In this document: piece by piece, positions 1 to 8,646 of the stretch
Position numbering within the stretch: the stretch's first letter is position 1
Layout of the letters: every line of letters starts with the position of its first letter
Assembly (NCBI GenBank): GCA_031315995.1
Contig: JALDRG010000020.1
Coordinates: forward strand, 1-56,277
Origin: Nitrospira sp.
GTDB taxonomy: Bacteria; Nitrospirota; Nitrospiria; Nitrospirales; Nitrospiraceae
Direction: 5' to 3'
DNA: 56,277 nucleotides
The notes under the pieces: generated by a model
Told to the model about the DNA's origin: nothing
Databases searched by the model: none
What the model saw: only the letters and a program-made list of their open reading frames with translations
Program-made: the position numbers and the translations under genes

Positions 1-686
1 CCCAATCCGACTTTCAACTCGGCCGGAGCCCCCAAGGCCTTGATCCGTCCCCCATCAATGATGGCGATCCGGTCACAAAGCTGGTCGGCCTCGTCTAGAT
101 AGTTCGTCGTCATGACGACGGTAATCCCTCGCTCCCGCATTGCCCGGACATGGTCCCAAATACGGAGGCGGCTTTGTACATCCAGGCCAAGCGTCGGCTC
201 GTCTAAAAAAAGAACCTTGGGATCAGGCAACAACCCGCAGGCAATATCCAGTTTCCGCTTCATGCCGCCGGAATAGGTTTTGGCGGGACGATCGGCCTGC
301 TGTTCAAGTTCGACGAGCTTCAGTAATTGAGGAATGCGCGCGGAAGCCTCGTCGGCGGACAGATGATACAGGTTGGCCAACAACTCAAGATGTTCCCGCC
401 CAGTCAGGAACCGATCAATGGCCCGCTCCTGAGGCACGTAGCCGATGGTCTGCCGGACGCGGTCCGCATCCTTTACCGAGTCCATTCCGAAAATGGTGGC
501 TGAACCCGATGTGGGATGGAGGAGGGTGATCAGGATGCGAAGGGTCGTACTCTTTCCCGCGCCGTTCGGCCCGAGCAGTCCGAAAATCTCCCCGGCATAG
601 ACTTGAAAGGAGAGATCATCGACGGCTCGTACCTTCTCATACGTTTTCCCTAGATGGGAGACCTCGATCGCGACTGTCCGTGACAT
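1..686 (-). CDS. ABC transporter ATP-binding protein, drug/ABC-2 type (3' end missing)
   Basis: The frame is open from an ATG at 686 to the left edge, giving about 228 residues; family members usually have 300-330, so the C-terminus lies outside the window. The translation contains a Walker A (GLLGPNGAGKST), a Q-loop region (GYVPQERAID), an ABC signature (TYSGGMKRKLD), a Walker B (VLFLDEPTLGLD) and an H-loop region (VVMTTNYLDEAD). This set is typical of DrrA/CcmA-like ATPases that energise ABC-2 type export of drugs or lipids. The cytoplasmic ATPase would work with an ABC-2 permease, expected just beyond the left edge. Its ATG overlaps the stop of the LON-domain gene by one base (TGATG), so the two are probably co-translated. 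The substrate cannot be told from the sequence. Confidence 0.9.
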   Translation of the reverse strand, partial: MSRTVAIEVSHLGKTYEKVRAVDDLSFQVYAGEIFGLLGPNGAGKSTTLRILITLLHPTSGSATIFGMDSVKDADRVRQTIGYVPQERAIDRFLTGREHLELLANLYHLSADEASARIPQLLKLVELEQQADRPAKTYSGGMKRKLDIACGLLPDPKVLFLDEPTLGLDVQSRLRIWDHVRAMRERGITVVMTTNYLDEADQLCDRIAIIDGGRIKALGAPAELKVGL

Positions 687-1375
687 CAGCCCCACCCTCC
701 GGTGGCCCGCCGCTCCGCCAGCTTGAACTGAATTAAATCGCTCAACCGACGGGCCTGCTGCGGCACATGTTCCGCCTCCAGCAAAAACTGTTTCTCCAGA
801 GGGGTGCAGTCGAGGTAGGTCGAGAGGGAATTCACAAACACCTCGTCGGTCACATCGGGCCGAACCAGACTGTGAAGCGGTGAAGCCTCCTCGTCCGCCT
901 GGAGATATTCGCCGAGCACGTCCATCAGATACCGACGCAAGGCCGGCTCCATGGATAAGGATCCGCCTCGCGGCTTCAGCGTGACACGGGCTTCGCGGTA
1001 ACTTTTTTCGTAAAACTCTTCATGGATGTCGTACCGTTCAAGACCTTGGAGAAGTATATTCGAACGGCCATCGGGCAATGCCTGCACACTGGCCAACCGC
1101 CCGACACAACCGACCGAGAAGATCGGCGGGTTCCTCTCGTACTGTTCTTCCCATCCCTCTTTCAGCAACGCCATACCAATGCATTGCCCTCCTGCCGCCG
1201 CATCCGCTACCATCTGGCGATAGCGTGGCTCGAAGATATGCAGCGGGAGATAGGTTTTGGGGAAGAACACGACGTTGGGAAGAGGAAACAACGGAATGCG
1301 CTCCTGAATGGGAAACGGCTGGGCCTTTCCCGACAACTCCCGGTTCGACTGCTCACGTTCCGGTTCAAGAAACAT
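686..1375 (-). CDS. LON substrate-binding-domain protein
   Basis: The 229-residue product begins the LON N-terminal domain near residue 27 with the hallmark IPLFPLPNVVFFPKTYLPLH, followed by IFEPRYRQMV. It has no AAA or Ser-Lys protease domain, so it is a stand-alone LonN (PF02190-type) protein and not Lon protease. Such proteins are common and poorly understood; they are thought to bind unfolded or substrate proteins. It is cytosolic, with no signal peptide or membrane segment. The gene is upstream of and overlaps the ABC ATPase gene, suggesting a shared transcript. The 179 bases to the divergent gene at 1555 should hold both promoters. Confidence 0.9.
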   Translation of the reverse strand: MFLEPEREQSNRELSGKAQPFPIQERIPLFPLPNVVFFPKTYLPLHIFEPRYRQMVADAAAGGQCIGMALLKEGWEEQYERNPPIFSVGCVGRLASVQALPDGRSNILLQGLERYDIHEEFYEKSYREARVTLKPRGGSLSMEPALRRYLMDVLGEYLQADEEASPLHSLVRPDVTDEVFVNSLSTYLDCTPLEKQFLLEAEHVPQQARRLSDLIQFKLAERRATGGWG

Positions 1376-1554
1376 GGCTCACGATAGCTGATGCTTTGCA
1401 AAATTGTCAACGCCGCCACGCGGCATTGCCGCAGTGATGATGATCAGAAAACCCTCATGAACACTGGCGTTCCATTCGTTGTTCACTTAAAAACGACGCC
1501 GGACATTCGGCATTCTCCGCTCGCGCGAACCAGGCAACGGCCGGGGAGTCTCGC

Positions 1555-2694
1555 ATGATCCCATCACGCACTTCTCGATTCGCCGCCTTACTGATCATCG
1601 TGGGGCTCCTGTCCTTCGCGGCGTATGCCTTCCTGACGTGCGCCCAGGCTCACTCGTTCGACGTCGCCGAGCCTGGCTATCACTATCGATTTCCTGAGGA
1701 GCATGGCGCGCACGAAGGGTTTCGCACTGAATGGTGGTATTACACCGGCCATCTCACGACGACCAGCGGCCGGCAGTTTGGATTTCAACTCACCTTTTTC
1801 CGCCGAGGCATTCCTCCGGAACAAGTCCGGACGTGGCCCTCACAGTGGTCGATTCAGCAGCTCTACCTCGCCCATTTCGCCGTGACAGACCTTGAGGGAA
1901 ACCGATTTCTCTATGCCGACAAACTCAGTCGTGAAGGTCTCGGAAAAGCCGGGGCGGAGACGGACCGGCTGCACGTGTGGATCGACCGCTGGTCAGTCTC
2001 AATGGACGATCCCACATCGTCACGCCAGAGACTCCAAGCGGCGACCGAAGGATTCGCGATCGATCTCCACGTGAGCCCCCGAAAACCCCCCGTGCTGCAC
2101 GGGCGAGAGGGCATCAGCCGCAAAGGCGCCGACCCTGAGCAGGCGTCCCACTATTACTCACTCACCCATCTGACGACCGAAGGGCAGGTTCGCATCGGCA
2201 CCGAGACGTTTACCGTCAGCGGGCTCAGCTGGATGGATCACGAATTCGGCTCAGCCGACCTGGGCCGGGATGTGGTGGGATGGGACTGGTTCAGCCTGCA
2301 GCTGAGCGACTCGACCGAGCTGATGTGGTATTCCTTGCGGCGCGCTGATGGCTCAGTCGATCCGGTGTCAAGCGGCACATTGGTTTTGGCCGACGGACGA
2401 ACCCAGTCGCTCACCGCGCAGGACCTCACCATTGAGCCGCGCTCACATTGGACAAGCCCGCGATCAAAGGCACGGTATCCGCAACGTTGGCGAATCACTG
2501 CGCCCAGCGTGGGACTCAGCCTTGACGTGCGATCGCTGCTCGCCGACCAAGAATTGAACACGTCGCACAGCACTCGCGTCACCTACTGGGAAGGGGCCGT
2601 CTCTGCCACGGGACAAGCCCAGGGTGCAGCCGTGACGGGACGCGGGTATGTCGAGATGACGGGATACGCCGAACGCTTCACCCAGCGACTGTAA
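1555..2694 (+). CDS. Secreted lipocalin-like hydrolase/hydratase (CrtC/AttH type)
   Basis: The 379-residue product has an N-terminal hydrophobic segment (residues about 9-30) that looks like a signal peptide or anchor. It then shows the family signatures: an EWWYYTGHL motif at about residues 59-67 and a WMDHEFGS motif near residue 226. These mark the carotenoid 1,2-hydratase (CrtC)/AttH superfamily, a tandem lipocalin-like fold also annotated as predicted secreted hydrolase (COG5621). No carotenoid genes are nearby, so a hydratase role is not supported and the substrate is unknown. It probably acts in the periplasm or at the outer membrane on a hydrophobic molecule. The start is supported by GGGGAG six bases before the ATG. 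Confidence 0.85.
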   Translation: MIPSRTSRFAALLIIVGLLSFAAYAFLTCAQAHSFDVAEPGYHYRFPEEHGAHEGFRTEWWYYTGHLTTTSGRQFGFQLTFFRRGIPPEQVRTWPSQWSIQQLYLAHFAVTDLEGNRFLYADKLSREGLGKAGAETDRLHVWIDRWSVSMDDPTSSRQRLQAATEGFAIDLHVSPRKPPVLHGREGISRKGADPEQASHYYSLTHLTTEGQVRIGTETFTVSGLSWMDHEFGSADLGRDVVGWDWFSLQLSDSTELMWYSLRRADGSVDPVSSGTLVLADGRTQSLTAQDLTIEPRSHWTSPRSKARYPQRWRITAPSVGLSLDVRSLLADQELNTSHSTRVTYWEGAVSATGQAQGAAVTGRGYVEMTGYAERFTQRL

Positions 2695-2743
2695 CCGCGC
2701 TTTCCCGCGCCAGGATGCCTGAGCTTGACTCATTCGTCACGCT

Positions 2744-3817
2744 ATGGTTAGGTCTGCCGCCATTGTGATGTCAGTACGAAATCGAGTGCCGATCATCCTC
2801 CGACGATGCGTCTGTCTGGTCGGCCTGTTCCTCCTGGCCTGCGGGACACGCGAATCGGCCGTGGTCTCGATCGCCCTCCATCCGTCGAATCCCAACATCG
2901 TTTATGTCGCCACGAACGACGCCGTGCATAAGACCCGCGACGGTGGCGCAACCTGGGAGCAGTTCCAGGCGTTCACGGCTCGCCGCGTCACGACCCTCGC
3001 CATCGACCCGAGACTCCCCGCCACCGTCTACGCCGGCACGATGGGCGATGCCATTTATAAGAGCCCAGACGGCGGCCAGCATTGGCTGCCGCACAATGTG
3101 GGCCTGAAGGAACATGTGTCCTTCGTCAACGAAATCATCTTTCATCCCGACAATACCGAACTCATCTACCTGGCCACGACGGTCGGCGCATTCGTCAGCA
3201 AAAACGGAGGGCGCGAGTGGGAGGAACGGATGGCGGGGATGAAGGAGGTGCACATCGTCACCTGTATCGCCATGGATCACCGGCATCCTCGCGTGTTGTA
3301 CGCCGGGACGACGGGCGGCACCTATCGCAGTGAGGACGGCGGCACGACTTGGAAGAAGAAAAACAGCGGGCTCATTCCCGACGAGGTTCTGAATGCCGCC
3401 ATGGCGCTCGGGGTGAATATGTTGGCCGTCGATCCGCTGAATTCCGACATTGTCTATGCGGCAACCACCAAGGGTCTGTTTCGATCCACCAATCGGGCCG
3501 ACGACTGGGAGCAGATCGGACAGGGCCTCTCGAGCCAATTCATCAGCACCTTGGCCCAGCATCCGACGAATCCCAACGTTCTGTACATCGGCGGGCCGGA
3601 CGGCGTGCTCAAGACAGTCGATGGCGGGAAAACCTGGCATCCTCGCAACCAGGGGCTCACGACCTTGAATGTGCGTACCATCAGCCTCAGCGCGAGCGAT
3701 CCGCAGCGGTTGTACCTCGGCACAAACGGCAGCGGGTTGTACCGGTCGATCGACGGTGGGGAACAGTGGACACCGATCCCCCTGACGAATCACGTGCAGG
3801 CTGCGCCGGCGCCATAG
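2744..3817 (+). CDS. Beta-propeller (BNR/YCF48-like) lipoprotein
   Basis: The 357-residue protein carries a signal peptide ending in a lipobox (FLLACG, residues about 30-35), so it is probably a lipoprotein. The rest is built of repeats of about 45 residues, each with a YAGT or YAAT strand, a turn of the form S-x-DGG-x-TW and a following hydrophobic strand. This is the sortilin/BNR/YCF48 beta-propeller pattern. Such propellers scaffold protein-protein contacts; YCF48-type proteins help assemble membrane complexes, but no partner is visible here. An in-frame ATG at 2768 is an equally good start, since neither has a clear ribosome-binding site. It lies 49 bases after the CrtC-like gene and 19 before the phosphatase gene, so these may be one operon. 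Confidence 0.85.
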   Translation: MVRSAAIVMSVRNRVPIILRRCVCLVGLFLLACGTRESAVVSIALHPSNPNIVYVATNDAVHKTRDGGATWEQFQAFTARRVTTLAIDPRLPATVYAGTMGDAIYKSPDGGQHWLPHNVGLKEHVSFVNEIIFHPDNTELIYLATTVGAFVSKNGGREWEERMAGMKEVHIVTCIAMDHRHPRVLYAGTTGGTYRSEDGGTTWKKKNSGLIPDEVLNAAMALGVNMLAVDPLNSDIVYAATTKGLFRSTNRADDWEQIGQGLSSQFISTLAQHPTNPNVLYIGGPDGVLKTVDGGKTWHPRNQGLTTLNVRTISLSASDPQRLYLGTNGSGLYRSIDGGEQWTPIPLTNHVQAAPAP

Positions 3818-3836
3818 CGTCTTCCGGGGAACACCG

Positions 3837-4445
3837 ATGCCGATCGTCTTGCTCGTCAGACACGGAGAAACGGAGTGGAACCGGTCCGGTCGAGTGATGG
3901 GAGATCAACCGATCCCCCTCAATCAGACCGGCGAACAACAGGCCCGCACCTGCGCCGGGATCTTGTCCCGCACCCCCATGGCTGCCATCTATACCAGCCC
4001 CGTCTTGCGCGCGGTGCAGACGGCCGAAATTCTCCGTCAGCCGCAAGACATCCCGCTACGTCAGGTTCCGGGGCTGCGTGAGATCGGGGTGGGCGACTGG
4101 ATCAATCGCTATTGGCAGGAATTCGCCGGGGACCCGGCAAAGCGGGAATGGTACACCCACCCGGACCGAGCCAGGCCCTCCGGCGGAGAAACGTTACGGG
4201 AGGTACAGCAGCGAGCGGTAGCGGCGGTGGAACAGGTGCTCGACCCCTCGCAGGACACTCCTCTGGTCTTCGTGTCCCATGGGGATGTCATCCGGGCGAT
4301 TCTCGCCCATTACTTGCAACTCGACCTGGCGACTCTCCGCCATGCGCGCATCGATCACGTCGCGGTCAGCGGACTGGACCTGACAGGCCCCGCAGCCCAG
4401 CTTCTGTTCCTCAACCATCGCCCCTGGGTAGACCGACTCCTCTAA
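3837..4445 (+). CDS. Histidine phosphatase family protein
   Basis: The 202-residue product opens with VRHGETEWN (catalytic RHG at residues 8-10) and carries the second histidine near residue 148 in FVSHGDVIRAI, which defines the histidine phosphatase (phosphoglycerate-mutase-like) branch. The exact substrate is not clear. CobC-type alpha-ribazole phosphatases and small broad-specificity phosphatases share this layout, and the late motif in which a second Arg and Glu bind phosphate (GLREIGVGDW) fits the family. It is cytosolic. There is a GGGGA ribosome-binding site before the ATG. It follows the propeller lipoprotein by 19 bases. It is distinct from the metabolic gpmA at 40457. Confidence 0.88.
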   Translation: MPIVLLVRHGETEWNRSGRVMGDQPIPLNQTGEQQARTCAGILSRTPMAAIYTSPVLRAVQTAEILRQPQDIPLRQVPGLREIGVGDWINRYWQEFAGDPAKREWYTHPDRARPSGGETLREVQQRAVAAVEQVLDPSQDTPLVFVSHGDVIRAILAHYLQLDLATLRHARIDHVAVSGLDLTGPAAQLLFLNHRPWVDRLL

Positions 4446-4609
4446 CAGGACGGGGGGAATATAGTCCATTTGGTCCGTCGTTTGTCTCTCGTCGTGGCGT
4501 CTTTGTGACCAGCTCTACGCCATCGGCCATACGCTTTTCTTTCCAAGGATACGTTTCACACTTCGCGCTTCATGGTCCTTTACAAATTCGCCGCCGAACA
4601 CCCCAAGTG

Positions 4610-5098
4610 TCAGTGGGCGGCTGGAGTGGCCTGGGCCTCCGCTTCCGTCCCGTAGTAGCGGCTGCCATACCGCTTCAATTCCTCGGACAATGCCGTCCAT
4701 TCCTCGGCCGTCAACAGCGCCTTCATTTTAAAACGAAGGCCCAGCATCTTTGCGGACGAACGCATCCGGTTATTATTCAGCTCGTCGAGAATCTTCGTAA
4801 ACGCTTCCGGCGGCGCCGAATAGTTCGCATTCAACTCGTAGAGCGCGCGATGGGACTGGCGGTGTTGCTCCCGTGCCGACTTGATCTCGGTGATCATCTC
4901 TCCCATCACCACATTCACCTGTTTGGCGGTTTCTGGATTTTTGACATGTTTTTCAATCAGACCGCTCACATCCTGGGAAGCCTTGCTCCAGTAGTAGCCT
5001 CCTTCACCCTGCCCATAACTCCCGTGGTGGTGGGAAGAGCAACCGGCCAATCCGGCCACAAATACGCCGATCAAGACAACCAAGGATCGATATCGCAT
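4610..5098 (-). CDS. Small lipoprotein, Spy/CpxP-like helical
   Basis: A 162-residue product with a short signal peptide and lipobox (VAGLAGC), followed by a His-rich stretch (SSHHHGSYGQGEGG) and a helical body rich in Glu, Lys and Met. The helical body resembles periplasmic metal-sensing or chaperone proteins of the Spy/CpxP/ZraP group, especially the regularly spaced hydrophobics in the last third (LLTAEEWTALSEELKRYG). This is a resemblance, not a firm family assignment. The ATG at 5098 is preferred over a GTG at 5101 because GGAGG lies five bases before it. The nearest gene upstream is divergent (5208). Confidence 0.7.
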   Translation of the reverse strand: MRYRSLVVLIGVFVAGLAGCSSHHHGSYGQGEGGYYWSKASQDVSGLIEKHVKNPETAKQVNVVMGEMITEIKSAREQHRQSHRALYELNANYSAPPEAFTKILDELNNNRMRSSAKMLGLRFKMKALLTAEEWTALSEELKRYGSRYYGTEAEAQATPAAH

Positions 5099-5207
5099 CA
5101 CGTCCTCCGTATGAAGAAAAATATATGCGTCGCATGAAAACGCATTGCGCCACGCGTCGTCCCTGCCGTAAGCTTCCTGAAATCAGGGCAGGGCTGAGGA
5201 GACCGAC

Positions 5208-5564
5208 ATGGGCGCACAGAACGACCACCGACGCGGAACAGGCCCGGTGGAGTCGCTACGGAACGAATTCCGAGAACACCTCGACGTATTTTACAGCCGA
5301 TTGAAGCTGGCCGCTCCCTATGACAGTGTCGAGAAAGCCCTGAATGCCCTGACCACGAGACTCACCACTTTGCCGCCGGAAGCACTCCAGGAGTTGACCA
5401 CGGATGCGACACGGCGATGGGCGTGCTTCCGGCAGGCATTCGTCGAGTCCGGATTGAGCTCAAAGCATCGCGGGATCATTGCCGGCCTGGCGCGATCCGG
5501 AGCGGCGTTGAACCTGCCGCCTGAATACGAGCACTTGCTCGATCTCTATCGCTCGCCCCGCTAA
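5208..5564 (+). CDS. Hypothetical protein, 118 residues
   Basis: A small soluble protein with no family I recognise. It is predicted mainly helical, with a central Leu/Thr-rich stretch (KALNALTTRLTTLP) and no signal peptide or membrane segment. The frame is supported by a strong ribosome-binding site (GAGGAG, six bases before the ATG) and by compositional similarity to neighbours. Its stop overlaps the stop of the convergent membrane-protein gene by four bases, so the two transcripts must interfere or terminate within each other's ends. No function is proposed. Confidence 0.6.
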   Translation: MGAQNDHRRGTGPVESLRNEFREHLDVFYSRLKLAAPYDSVEKALNALTTRLTTLPPEALQELTTDATRRWACFRQAFVESGLSSKHRGIIAGLARSGAALNLPPEYEHLLDLYRSPR

Positions 5565-6247
5565 GCGGCTCCTGTACGCTCCACTGTCACGGCCCGCAGT
5601 TCCGTATACACCTGCATGAGCCTGGTATTCTCGATACGGTAGGCCACTGTAATCGTCAACAGGCCGAAGGCGACGACGATCAATCCCACACCGGTCACGC
5701 CGACCCCCAGTAGCACGCTTCCCAAGGTTTCGAGTCCTCCTTGCAGCACGTAGGTCACCAGGAATCCGAGCGTCCCAAAACCCACGAGGCTGAACCAGAG
5801 AAAGGTGAGGATCGAGGACGACCAGGGCATCCGTTTCGTGCACACCAGCCGCAGCCCCTCGGATTCCGGCACCCATTGGATAGAACCTTTCAACGGCCAG
5901 GCGGTGCGGAACCGCAGGGAAAAGAGGTGATAGGTCGGCCTGATGACCATTCGATTCGCTTCGGGAAAGACGCGCACGACACCGTGCGGCAAACTCAGAA
6001 AGCCGTTTGTGTCGAACGCACGCAGTAGCTGGGGAACGGTCAGCGCGCCAAACTTATCCTGCACTTCCCCGATACCGTACCCATAGCGGCTGGCATCGGA
6101 CGAGAGACGAGCAAAGTACATCCAGTCCCCCACGATCAGTCCAACAAACAGCACGATGGCAAAGGCACCGGCCAAGATCATAGCGGAAACTTCCCACAGG
6201 GCTTGCCGGAGAATCAAGCCCGGACCGAAGTCAGGGGCACTCAACAA
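5561..6247 (-). CDS. Membrane protein of unknown function, about three TM segments
   Basis: The 228-residue protein has a hydrophobic segment near residues 22-44, a soluble stretch of about 100 residues containing mostly beta-type sequence, then two closely spaced hydrophobic segments near residues 143-200, followed by a short cytoplasmic-looking tail. The middle part could be a small extracytoplasmic or membrane-proximal domain similar in layout to PH-like bacterial domains, but I cannot identify it. It converges with and overlaps the gene at 5208-5564 by four bases. A downstream in-frame ATG (6181, MILAGAF) is a possible alternative start and would still keep the first TM segment. Confidence 0.65.
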   Translation of the reverse strand: MLSAPDFGPGLILRQALWEVSAMILAGAFAIVLFVGLIVGDWMYFARLSSDASRYGYGIGEVQDKFGALTVPQLLRAFDTNGFLSLPHGVVRVFPEANRMVIRPTYHLFSLRFRTAWPLKGSIQWVPESEGLRLVCTKRMPWSSSILTFLWFSLVGFGTLGFLVTYVLQGGLETLGSVLLGVGVTGVGLIVVAFGLLTITVAYRIENTRLMQVYTELRAVTVERTGAA

Positions 6248-6435
6248 CCAGAGGAATCTGTTGACTCCCCATGAGTGCTTTGGCTACATTAAGCCCGTTC
6301 TTGTCCGGCGGGTAAGGACGAGTCATCCGGTTGCGGTCCCGCCTTCATAGATTTTTCCACGCCACACTTTCTCATCGCCGTCACTGCTGAACTGCAGCGT
6401 GTGTGCTGGGAAGGGCGTGATTTTTCGGAGGGACG

Positions 6436-7143
6436 ATGGATATCGCCAAAATCGAGCGAGTGTATACCAGCTATTCCGGCGTCTACGATCATATTTTCGG
6501 GAAAATCTTCCATGAGTCGCGGGAAGCCTGCGTGCGCAACCTCAGAATCCGGCCGGAAGAAAAAATTCTGGAAGTCGGCGTAGGAACCGGTATCGCTCTG
6601 GAGTACTACCCGAAAAACTGCGAAATCATCGGGATCGACCTCTCCTCAGGCATGCTGGCGAAGGCAAGACAACGTCAATCCCACTATCACCTGGACCATG
6701 TCCGTCTCATGTTGATGGATGCAGGGAGAATGGAGTTTGCCGACGACAGCTTCGACACCGTCATGGCGGCATACGTCGTGACGGCCGTACCGGATTACCG
6801 CAAAGTCGTGAACGAAATGATTCGGGTCTGCAAACCAGGCGGGCGCATTATCATGCTGAACCACTTCAGCAATGGTAACAAGCTGATCGCGGCCGTGGAA
6901 AAAGTCATTTCTCCTCTGTGCAAACATATCGGCTTCCGCACCGACCTCTCCCTCAACACCGTACTCGAAGGCACCGACCTCCATGTCGCCCGCAAAGAAA
7001 AAGTCAATCCGATGAAATTCTGGCACTTGGTGGAATGCGTCAATCGGAAGGGCGAAAAGAACGCCAGCATGAACGGCAATGTGAACGGCAACGGAAACGG
7101 ACGACTGACTCTGCCATCCGGCGAACCTAAGGCGTGCGCCTGA
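6436..7143 (+). CDS. Class I SAM methyltransferase, PmtA-like
   Basis: The 235-residue product has motif I (EVGVGTGIALEYYP) at about residues 46-59, the acidic motif II (IIGIDLSSGML) and a motif IV region (DTVMAAYVVTAVPD). The N-terminal YTSYSGVYDHIFGKIF and the NHFSNGNKL segment match bacterial phosphatidylethanolamine N-methyltransferases and related UbiE-like enzymes, so methylation of a phospholipid head group is likely but unproven. It is peripheral or cytosolic. The last 20-25 residues are a low-complexity Asn/Gly tail, absent from the usual enzyme. A GGAGG ribosome-binding site sits four bases before the ATG. Its 3' end overlaps the convergent gene at 7127 by 17 bases. Confidence 0.85.
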   Translation: MDIAKIERVYTSYSGVYDHIFGKIFHESREACVRNLRIRPEEKILEVGVGTGIALEYYPKNCEIIGIDLSSGMLAKARQRQSHYHLDHVRLMLMDAGRMEFADDSFDTVMAAYVVTAVPDYRKVVNEMIRVCKPGGRIIMLNHFSNGNKLIAAVEKVISPLCKHIGFRTDLSLNTVLEGTDLHVARKEKVNPMKFWHLVECVNRKGEKNASMNGNVNGNGNGRLTLPSGEPKACA

Positions 7144-7933
7144 GAGCGTTCCAATTCGCCCATTCTTCGTGCGTCAGAAACGCCTGCCCCACGAGACAAG
7201 TCCCGGCATAACAGTGCGTGATCAAGTCGGTGACCAAACTCAGCAGCCGGCCACCCGATCGACCGGCTGCGTGATGAGATTGCAGGCGCATGCCGAATCC
7301 GGCGCCGTCGATCGGCCCATACGTCTGCACCACGAGGGCCCCCGCCTGACCGGCAGTCCCATCGGTCGCCGCCACCAATTCACCCTCCCAACACATGGTC
7401 TGGTGGTGTATCGTTTGACGCGCTACGGCTCTCCAAATGCACGGCACCCCTGCCTGATCCAGCTGAGTGAGCAGCCACGCCACAGTGGGCGCCTGACCGG
7501 AGTCGGCCTGAAAGGTCCACTGCGCCACCATGTCGCTCATCTCCGCATCGCTGTATGGCAACGACACTTCTTCGAGCCTGGCCTCTTCGCAGACTACATA
7601 CAGATCCCCGTGACGATCAAACCAAAACCGCAATTTCCCTTCGTTTAATTCCACCTGGATCACGCCCAGAGACGACCAGTCACTGCCGTCCTGTTCGAAG
7701 ATGCAAAGGTCTGAGACCCCCTGCATCGTGAGTTTGGCGACTCGAAGGATGCCCAGCGCGTCATACCGCACGACGATCGTCGCCGTACTGCCCGCCACGA
7801 TCTCACGGCCGGACTCCTCGTCGAAGATCCGGCGCTTCGACACATGCACATCGGTAACCTGCCCGCCACGAAACCCCTGCGTATGGGTCAGAAACCAACG
7901 TAGGTCTTCCGTTGTCCTGATTGAATGGGTCAT
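7127..7933 (-). CDS. Hypothetical protein, 268 residues
   Basis: No family is recognised. The first about 95 residues are beta-rich with charged strands (TATIVVRYD, KLRFWFDRHGDLYVVCEEA), while the second half is richer in Ala/Gly/Gln and has a Cys pair near the end (ITHCYAGTCLVG). There is no signal peptide or TM segment. The start is supported by GAGGA a few bases before the ATG. It converges on the PmtA-like gene and overlaps it by 17 bases. The protein-like composition over the whole length makes it very likely to be a real gene, but its role is unknown. Confidence 0.65.
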   Translation of the reverse strand: MTHSIRTTEDLRWFLTHTQGFRGGQVTDVHVSKRRIFDEESGREIVAGSTATIVVRYDALGILRVAKLTMQGVSDLCIFEQDGSDWSSLGVIQVELNEGKLRFWFDRHGDLYVVCEEARLEEVSLPYSDAEMSDMVAQWTFQADSGQAPTVAWLLTQLDQAGVPCIWRAVARQTIHHQTMCWEGELVAATDGTAGQAGALVVQTYGPIDGAGFGMRLQSHHAAGRSGGRLLSLVTDLITHCYAGTCLVGQAFLTHEEWANWNALRRTP

Positions 7934-8290
7934 GAATCCTCGAGTCCTTTCACTGTCGCAGCGTCAACGACATCCGTGCTCACCTCACCATATCATGTCG
8001 GAAATGCTGATGAGAGGGCGCAGTAAGGGAGCAGATCACGAGGGACAATTCCTTGCCGCTGTGAGGAGGCTGTGGAAGCACTTCCTTGACGCTGACGATA
8101 GGGGGAGCATGTTCCACGGTAGACTCGAAACAGAACAGGCTCAGGACCCTCAGAAAGGCGGGCCGACAAAGCCATAGAGAGGTCCGCGACGGGCGGAATC
8201 GCAATACTGCTCGTCGCCTTCGGGAATGCCGAGAACGTGTGGCGGTCCTATCTTGGGCGCGCGCCGCTGGTGGGAATGTTCGGTGTCTCG
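7934..8290. other. Intergenic region, 357 bases, no convincing gene
   Basis: No open frame here looks protein-like on either strand. It lies directly downstream (minus strand) of the ZapB-like coiled-coil gene and upstream of the 7127-7933 gene. In other bacteria zap genes are often followed by the 6S RNA gene ssrS, and the stretch is rich in short complementary segments, so a structured RNA is possible. I could not fold it convincingly, so no RNA is called. Confidence 0.3.
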
Positions 8291-8494
8291 TTAGAAGAGG
8301 GCTTGTTGCTGCTTGACTTCTGCCAATCGGCGCTCCAACTCCTCCACACGCTCCTGGAGACGTTGATTGTCGAGGCGGAGCAGATCGAGACGATCCAACA
8401 GTTGCTCGCGTTGGATATTCGTCCATTTCAGCGTGCGCCTCAATCCGGCCAGCTCTAGCTGCGCCTGCTGCCCCTGCTCTAACCCGGAACCCAT
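8291..8494 (-). CDS. Small coiled-coil protein, ZapB-like
   Basis: A 67-residue protein that is almost entirely a heptad-repeat coiled coil from about residue 10 to the end, with Leu at regular spacing in stretches such as LLDRLDLLRLDNQRLQERVE. Size and layout resemble ZapB-type and TIGR02449-type cell-division coiled coils that modulate FtsZ-ring assembly, but no specific motif proves this. GAGG lies seven bases before the ATG. It is 152 bases downstream of wzt on the same strand. Confidence 0.6.
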   Translation of the reverse strand: MGSGLEQGQQAQLELAGLRRTLKWTNIQREQLLDRLDLLRLDNQRLQERVEELERRLAEVKQQQALF

Positions 8495-8646
8495 GCGTAC
8501 GCCTCAGTCGATCGCCATCCGGCGGTGGTATGGCAAATCGTAACGCACTCTTGGTCCATTGCGGAGCGATTAGTGATTTATCAACAGCGATCGGCCACGA
8601 AAGGAGAGCAGCGAAATCGGCGGGGTAACCAGGCGTCGTTGAAGAG

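Noticed and set aside
2771..3793. Long minus-strand frame opposite the beta-propeller lipoprotein gene
   Set aside because: An antisense shadow caused by high GC content; the plus-strand frame has a lipobox and repeats.
4112..5137. Long plus-strand frame of 341 codons
   Set aside because: It is a shadow of the histidine phosphatase gene and of the minus-strand lipoprotein gene, with shuffled composition.
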